From Spirogloea muscicola (lineage: Eukaryota; Streptophyta; Zygnematophyceae; Spirogloeales; Spirogloeaceae), in assembly GCA_009602725.1 (NCBI GenBank), contig WELB01000026.1, positions 876,433 through 898,869 on the forward strand: a DNA stretch of 22,437 nt, given 5' to 3'. A program made the position numbers and the translations under genes. The notes beneath the pieces are model-generated. The model saw nothing but the letters and a program-made list of their open reading frames with translations. It did not search any database and had not been told where the DNA came from. Below are positions 17,083 through 22,437 of this stretch, one piece after another (the first letter of the stretch is position 1; each line of letters opens with the position of its first letter).

Positions 17083-19922
17083 ATGGCCCTCCAGGCCTTG
17101 GCCAGCGCTATCTGCCTTGCTCTGGCCCTCATCTGGATGACGCTAAGCTACCTGCCGGGTGCTGAGGAGGCCAGAGGCCATGGTATGCGGGCGCCGTCCT
17201 CAGACGACCTTGACAATTCCCCTCGGGCACCGCTTCTCTACTCCTACTCAATTGCAGAGGAGTACCCCCACGATGCCAAGGCCTTCACGCAGGTTGTTGT
17301 TTGCCTCGTTGTTGCAAACTTAAGATCAGCCCTTTAGCACAGGAACTGGTACTGCCTTAGCAACTCTTCTGCTGCCAGTGCAGCTCCTCATGTTCCCGCC
17401 ACTGGCCTCAATGAGAGGTTGCATCTACCAGTGCTCCCGGCTGTTGACAGCGCCTCACTACGCTTGCTTTCTTTCTTACTTGCAGGGCCTCCTGTACCTG
17501 GACAAGGACGTCTTGTACGAGTCTACCGGCAACTATGGTGAAGTACGATGACCAAAACACAAGCACTGAGGACGCAATGTGATGGTGTTAGCAAGTGTTA
17601 TTGAGCTTCTTGTTCTCCATTCTTAATGGTTTCGAATACTCAATTGAGACCAATTAAAGTGATGAGCTACAGAGCTTGTACTTATTCACGCCCCAAAGGT
17701 GAGCACTTGTCATGCAGCTATCGGCATATGACTTACTCGTGACCTCCGCCTGACTTGTGATTGCTGCAGTCCAGTGTGCGGAAGGTGGCGTTGAAGACTG
17801 GCAAGGTAGGCATCTCATGCCGTCTATCAGATTCTTTACTCAGCTACTTCATGCTCCATAGGTGTGCCCTGTTGAGGAGCAGAGTAGTGAGAACTGGCTG
17901 AAGTGGCAAGGGCTGCAGGTGAAGAAGGAGAGAAAGGCAGGCGCACATGTTTTTGGCGAGGGACTTGCCTACTGGCAGGGCAGGTGTCAACCCGCCTGGT
18001 GCTTATTGGCAGGGGGCTTCCTATCGCATGCTTGGCATATGAAGGCAATTTGTCAAAAGTCAAGCTAGCTAATACATGACCAGAGCTCCAAGAGACAAGG
18101 CAGGCTGCGTGGTCGTCTACTAGTTGCAGTGCACTTGGATGAGGCTATCATCCGCCATTTACTGCTTTGGCCCTGACTTGACCATCAGCTTGTTGCTTCC
18201 TGATTAGGCTTCTTCAAGTGGCCTGGCGAGTAAGAAAGGGGTTCATTTACAACAGCACCTCCCTGAAGCTCGTACGGCGACTCAGCCTGCAACTCCTCAG
18301 AGCTGCTTGCTGGCACTGTGAGAGGATGCTTCAGCAAGGAGGAGATATTGCGCAGTCAATCTTGCAGCTGTACCTTTTGACCTCATTGTGCCTGAGGATG
18401 ACTCGGTGTATCTCACCCATGGATTTGTGCAGCTGGGCGAGTTCCACCATCCAATGACAGATGGCTGGGGCCTTACGACAGACAATACGCAGCTCATTGG
18501 TAGTGATGGAACATCAACCCTCTACTTCATGGATCCCGTCAAAGTCACAGGTCTGTCTGCTGCAGTCCAGGACTTTATGCTCCTGCATCTCTGACATTCT
18601 TCACCTCACATAGGCCCTCACAGGGGACATGATTTGCTAGCATTGTTACAGAAATTCGTCGGCCACCACTCTAGAAGGAAAGCAAGTGAATGGTAGTAGA
18701 GCAGCTGCTTAAGTTGTGTCGCTGTACCACATCTATGAAGGGCCCAAATACTTTGTGCATGAGTGTGCAGAGAAGAGAAGAGTCATAGTACGCGATAGTA
18801 CTCAAGAAGTCCACAACCTGAACGAGCTTGAGTACATCAACGGAGAGATCTGGGCGAATGTGTGGTTGGTCAGCAGACCAGTAAACCCACGTACTTTAAA
18901 TAACAAATGTAATAGGGGCTCTAGGCTGCTGATTGACTGCATTGGGCGCTAAAGTATTGACACGATGTCATGTTGACCCTGCTATCTCCTTTGTAGACAG
19001 AGTGCATAGCCCGCATCTCTCCAAGGGATGGGCGCGTGGTCGGATGGGTGCTCTTATCTGGGCTGAGGTAAGAGTTCTTGGCTATCTCTGTATTGCACGT
19101 ATCCTTGTGTTCAAGACATTGTAAGTCCAGCCTTACCTGGAGTAAGACCTTGGTGCAAGTGATATAGCAGGATCGTGCTCTCGCATGCCTGGTGTTGCTG
19201 CTCACGTGTTACCTCGAAGCACAGAGCATACTTGCTCAACACTGAGATACTCACTCAGAGATGACGAATTGACACTGTTGCAGGGAGAAACTGCGGGCCC
19301 AGAACTTGCCAACACCGAGGGTACAGATGAAGGATCCTTCAAAAGCTTGATGCTGCTGGTCACGATCATGCTGTTTGGTAATCTTGAGATGCATCAGACA
19401 TGCCTTAGGCTGTCAGTCCTCTTTATTTTTTGCTTCAATGCTGATAGCAAAGTCACCCTCTCCAGGGTCTGGACGTACTGAACGGCATTGCCTGGGACCA
19501 GGCAAATCGCCGATTGTTTGGTACGTTGCATACCCATGCATCAATGCCTCTACTATACATGTGCGCGTGGATGCATAGCAGCTTTAGCTTACCCGTGACA
19601 GGACTGCTGCAACATCGGCCTGCCGATTTGGCTGCACTAGCAGACAAGTGCAGTTGCTGTGTGGGTGCCAGGCTCACTCGTCTATGTTGCTTTCTACCAT
19701 GTCCGCTTCCGTGTTGGTGCCCAAGTGAAGCCTATCTTGTCATTAAGCTCTTATTAAATGCGTGCACCACGGCCGAATGCTGAATTGCGCTTGTCAAATG
19801 TGCTTCGGTGGTGAGCAGTGACTGGGAAGTGGTGGCCAAAGCTATATGAGATCCACGTGCACGAGCTTCCAAAAAGCAACGAGGCTGACCTTGCCACAGC
19901 AAGAGCTGCCTGCATCCTATGA
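17083..19922 (+). CDS. Glutaminyl-peptide cyclotransferase, plant/bacterial beta-propeller type
   Basis: Converts N-terminal Gln of peptides and proteins to pyroglutamate (EC 2.3.2.5). Eleven exons: 17083-17292, 17486-17542, 17770-17805, 17862-17983, 18208-18271, 18433-18550, 18771-18868, 18997-19067, 19284-19320, 19466-19520, 19819-19922. They sum to exactly 324 codons including the stop, near the usual plant length, and all junctions are GT-AG with matching phase. Residues 1-25 form a hydrophobic signal anchor (ASAICLALALIWMTLSYLP), implying ER/Golgi. Then come EEYPHDAKAFTQ, GLLYLDKDVLYESTG (the Glu of YESTG is the conserved active-site acid), SSVRKVALKTGK, HVFGEGLAYW, DGWGLTTD, SDGTSTLYFMDP, NLNELEYINGEIWANVW, CIARISPRDGRVVGWV, LNGIAWD and WWPKLYEI, in the family's order. 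EGWGL, as I recall it in relatives, is DGWGL here. The exon 17862-17983 carries an extra insert (SSENWLKWQGLQVKKE) not typical of the family. Confidence 0.93.
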
Positions 19923-19950
19923 GCTTGGCTTTAGCCTCACACCCTGGGGA

Positions 19951-20030
19951 CACCCCTTGTTTTCTTTATCTTCTCCATCATTTTCGGGATGCCTTTTCAC
20001 AGCCCTCGCCCCCTTTGGAGTCGCTGTTTC
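19951..20030 (+). repeat. Dispersed hairpin repeat, copy D (diverged)
   Basis: The copy sits just after the cyclase stop, probably in its 3' UTR. It has the T-rich lead, GGGATG/CAGCCC as a one-mismatch hairpin stem around 19986-20006, then CGCCCCCTTTGGA, shared with copies A and E. Confidence 0.65.
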
Positions 20031-20109
20031 TTCCCTGAGGTAGGAATAGACACTCATCATCAATCTTGATAGTGGCAACTGCAGCGAACTTGTTGTGTTC
20101 CTAGCGACA

Positions 20110-20129
20110 GCATGTAATGCTTTACATGC
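20110..20129. terminator. Inverted repeat carrying TGTAA on both strands
   Basis: GCATGTAA (20110-20117) and TTACATGC (20122-20129) are perfect complements around a 4-base loop. Each strand thus carries TGTAA, the green-algal poly(A) signal: plus at 20113-20117, minus at 20126-20122. The position between converging genes suits a bidirectional 3'-end signal. TGTAA also occurs elsewhere in introns, so the role is only plausible. Confidence 0.4.
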
Positions 20130-20601
20130 CCCCCCTCGAACAGCAGTCATTGTACTCACCAAATCTGAAGAGTCCCTGACTGATGTTTTGCATTGCTGAG
20201 GCCTTGGAAGACGTCATCAATGTCTTGGGTTGCTGGAGCAACGCAACACATTGGATGCTCCAGAAGGTTTAGCTACAGACAATCACATGACCCAAAGTCA
20301 CGCTCGAACCTGTTGGTCATTGCAATTGCTGACCACAAATTTCTAGGTCGCAGAGTTGAGCCTATCTGGCATCACCACATGTATCTACGGGGACATTTGT
20401 ATGTAATCTATGATCTCTCAAACCCTCCTACAACGTGACTTACACTGAAAGCCGCAGACCACAGCTCCACTGGTTAGCATGCAGCAGCATGCGTAGCATC
20501 TGCGGTGTATGCCCTGGTGTGCGGCAAATAAGGGTCTCCCAAGGAGGGGTGGTCCTGAAAGAATGGCTCACAAAGCAAGACTTGCTGAACTGGTGAGACC
20601 A

Positions 20602-22381
20602 TCAGTAACCAAGCACATCCTTGGGCAAGGCCAGGAGCTTGGCGCTGGCGTCCGGCTTGAACTTGCGGGCGATTAGGAAGCAGGGCTGACCACTCTCATT
20701 GTTCCACATGCATGAGTGGCGGCCCTTGATCTTCCGTATGAGCTCTACTGTCACATCTGCGGCGCCAAACTCGGCTGGGTGGTATCCGCCACGCGACCAA
20801 TCCACATACGTGACACTGCGGTTGGCAATGCTCGCGCCAGCAGTAATGTACAGAAATGTTGGGAAATAGTGTTCGTCAACGTAGATGGGCTTGCGGCAGA
20901 CACGCGCAAAGACTGGGTAGAATGTTGTGTCACCAATCAGGCGCAGAGCATCACGTTGAGCCACTTCCACCCACTGGCTGCCTTTGCGCCATTGGTCGCG
21001 ATTGACTGTTGGGAACATGCCGTGGCGGTATCGCCCACGGCCAAATGGCCCGGGTTGGTCAAAGGAGTCCACGAAGCTAACAGCAGAGCCAAGCAGGTAA
21101 GTGTAAAGTTCATCAAAGCCAATTACAGGGATGCACGACTCAGACACCAGCAGAAATCGCTCATTGGCGGGATCAAGGAGCGCGTTTGCAATCAGGCGGC
21201 GCTCTGCATCAATGATGGAGATCTCGCCCCAGAATGCCTCCTGCTGGACCACGCCACGAAATCAGAGGTCAGATGGCATGTGTTGGACGCAATCGGCCTG
21301 CTTGAGATGCAGATGTGAGCCGGCTTGCCCCATATGCAGCCTTTCGCTGCCACAGGTGGGCAACCAAGGGCTCAGCTACATCATCGGTGTAAGAACAGCT
21401 ATTGCCAGTTGGGCAAGCCTTTGGGCGACCTTGCTGGGCACGCGCCGTTTGCGGAAGGCTGTTGGCAGGTCAACCAGGTGGTGAACGTGGTGGGGGTGGG
21501 CGTGGATGTAGATGGTGTAGCGGCCCTCATTGCCGGTGAGGAAGCGGGCCCAGAGGCGCGCATGCGGCAGAGGGCCGCGCGTCAAGAAGAGGAAGGCCAC
21601 GTTCAGCGTCACAGTCGTGCTCGTGTTCCTTCACATAGAGAGATTGACTGTTAAGAAATTTTTGAACTAGCAAGAGAAGCCATCATTGCAAAGCAGCAGA
21701 TACAGAGATAAATAGTTATCGGGTTGTGGGGCCCTGCCATTGGTATACCGCTTCATGCGCAGTGCCGCCTGGAAGAGGAGTTTGTCGGTCATGTTGTGCC
21801 ACAGCGGCGAAATAGTAGGGTCCTCATCGACGGGGCTGAACAGGGAGGTGACCCAGATGAGCGCACGCTCTGGGAGTGTATGGTCGAGCCCGGCCGCCGC
21901 CAGAAGGATGAGTGGGAGAAGGAGTGGAATGATGACTCGCCGGCCGCGGGCCCACCACCTGCAGCGCAGCCAGGCTGCCACAGCACGTCAGCCAGCGGCT
22001 GCCCCAAGTAGCTGCTGACGGGCTGTGAGGTGCGGTTGCGGTCGACTGCGAGCTCCTCCGTCACTTCGCTGTGTGCGGACGGCCATGGAGACAAGACGTG
22101 GAATGGCCTCACAGTGGGATGGTTGGGAAGGAGGCAGGGGGACCGAATAGATGGAGGGAAGCAGACGAGACGATCCAATGCAGAGGCGAGGGGTGCAAGG
22201 ACGTAGCTCGAGAGGGGGGGATGGGGGAGAAGCGAGCTGTTCCAAAGGGGGCGGGGGCTGGGAGAAGCCAGCCCAGGAAGATTGGACGAGGACCAAAGGG
22301 CCGGAAGGCGCCAAACTCACACATGAGAGCTAGATGCCTGTGGTCATGCTTTTCTACAACGCCCGCTCACCGCAGATCCAT
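20602..22381 (-). CDS. GT14 (core-2/I-branching type) glycosyltransferase
   Basis: A type II Golgi membrane glycosyltransferase of the plant DUF266/GT14 group, probably acting on wall or glycoprotein glycans; donor and acceptor unknown. Minus-strand exons: 22381-22371 (only MDLR, 11 coding bases), 21958-21704, 21628-21430 and 21243-20602 (stop TGA). They sum to 369 codons including the stop, with phases 2, 2, 0 all consistent. The signal anchor is VIIPLLLPLILLAAAGLD at about residues 12-29. Family blocks in order: VAFLFLTRGPLPHARLWARF, YIHAHP, RRVPSK, then WGEISIIDAERRLIANALLD, SESCIP, SFVDSFDQPGPFGRGRY, QWRKGSQWVEV, YVDEHYFPT, YVDWSRGGYHPAEFG. Length suits the family. A repeat copy lies in the first intron. 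The tiny first exon is the least certain part: an alternative start just before 21958 is blocked by an in-frame stop upstream. Confidence 0.92.
22234..22315 (-). repeat. Dispersed hairpin repeat, copy E, in GT14 intron 1
   Basis: On the plus strand the core is GGGCTGG (22255-22261), GAGAAG, CCAGCCC (22268-22274): a perfect 7-bp stem. Read on the minus strand, the element runs TTTGGCGCC, then CCTTTGGTCCTCGTCC, the hairpin, then CGCCCCCTTTGGAACAGCTC. It aligns with copy A at 8438-8517 from end to end. Confidence 0.82.
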
Positions 22382-22437
22382 GGCCGGCGCCGGGGCCGCG
22401 GGCGCGGGGGTCAGTCGCGGCGCGGCCGCCGCGCCGG

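Larger units (their letters stand above)
19923..20601. other. Tail-to-tail spacer between two converging genes
   Basis: This lies between the cyclase stop and the GT14 stop. It contains a divergent repeat copy (about 19951-20030), an 8-bp inverted repeat with TGTAA on both strands (20110-20129), a plus-strand TGTAA at 20402 and a minus-strand TGTAA at 20444-20440. No coding exon is recognisable. Confidence 0.65.

Noticed and set aside
16938-17132. Minus-strand open frame with natural-looking composition (contains MTTVLNEEEMHMEELLYK)
   Set aside because: It overlaps the first exon of the cyclase gene antisense, has no recognisable family, no supported neighbouring exons, and ends within 65 codons. 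Kept only as a BLASTP candidate.
20440-20530. tRNA-like look of a stretch with a box-A-like TGGTTAGCATG
   Set aside because: No acceptor stem, anticodon arm or box B can be assembled around it.

Overview
The window looks like nuclear DNA of a green alga (Chlorophyta; a trebouxiophyte-like lineage is my guess, not something I can show). Genes are dense, on both strands and split by short GT-AG introns. The recognisable proteins are plant-type: a papaya-type glutaminyl cyclase, a GT14 glycosyltransferase, a plant-type bHLH factor, a DnaJ-type zinc-finger protein with a plastid-like N-terminus, and a DUF4864-like protein. No rRNA, tRNA, CRISPR array or recognisable transposase was seen.

Layout. 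1-122 is a pure T run at the window edge. 121-7988 (+) is one long gene of about 23-25 exons encoding an apparent fusion of an SbcD/Mre11-type nuclease and an SbcC/Rad50-type zinc-hook ATPase, roughly 1250 residues. 7989-9343 is non-coding and holds three copies of a short hairpin repeat. 9344-11093 (+) is a small five-exon DUF4864-like gene with an N in its first exon. 11094-11841 is empty. 11842-12693 (-) is a small DnaJ-type zinc-finger gene. It diverges from an intronless, GC-rich bHLH gene at 13759-15213 (+) across a 1.07 kb GC-rich spacer. 15214-17082 has no recognisable gene. 17083-19922 (+) is an eleven-exon glutaminyl-peptide cyclotransferase gene. It converges on a four-exon GT14 gene (20602-22381, -) whose tiny first coding exon lies near the right edge.

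How the genes relate. There is no operon logic. The cyclase and the GT14 enzyme both belong to the secretory pathway; the DnaJ-type protein and possibly the nuclease-ATPase have organelle-like N-termini. The most notable item is the nuclease-ATPase gene: all five phosphoesterase motifs, Walker A, Q-loop, CxxC hook, signature motif and Walker B can be read in order through phase-compatible exons, with no sign of a gene boundary between the halves.

At larger scale, GC-rich blocks sit at the 5' end of every gene, and a hairpin-bearing repeat of about 80-110 bp recurs at least five times in non-coding DNA. All exon coordinates are hand-derived from reading frame, GT-AG sites and family resemblance recalled from memory; no alignment was run.
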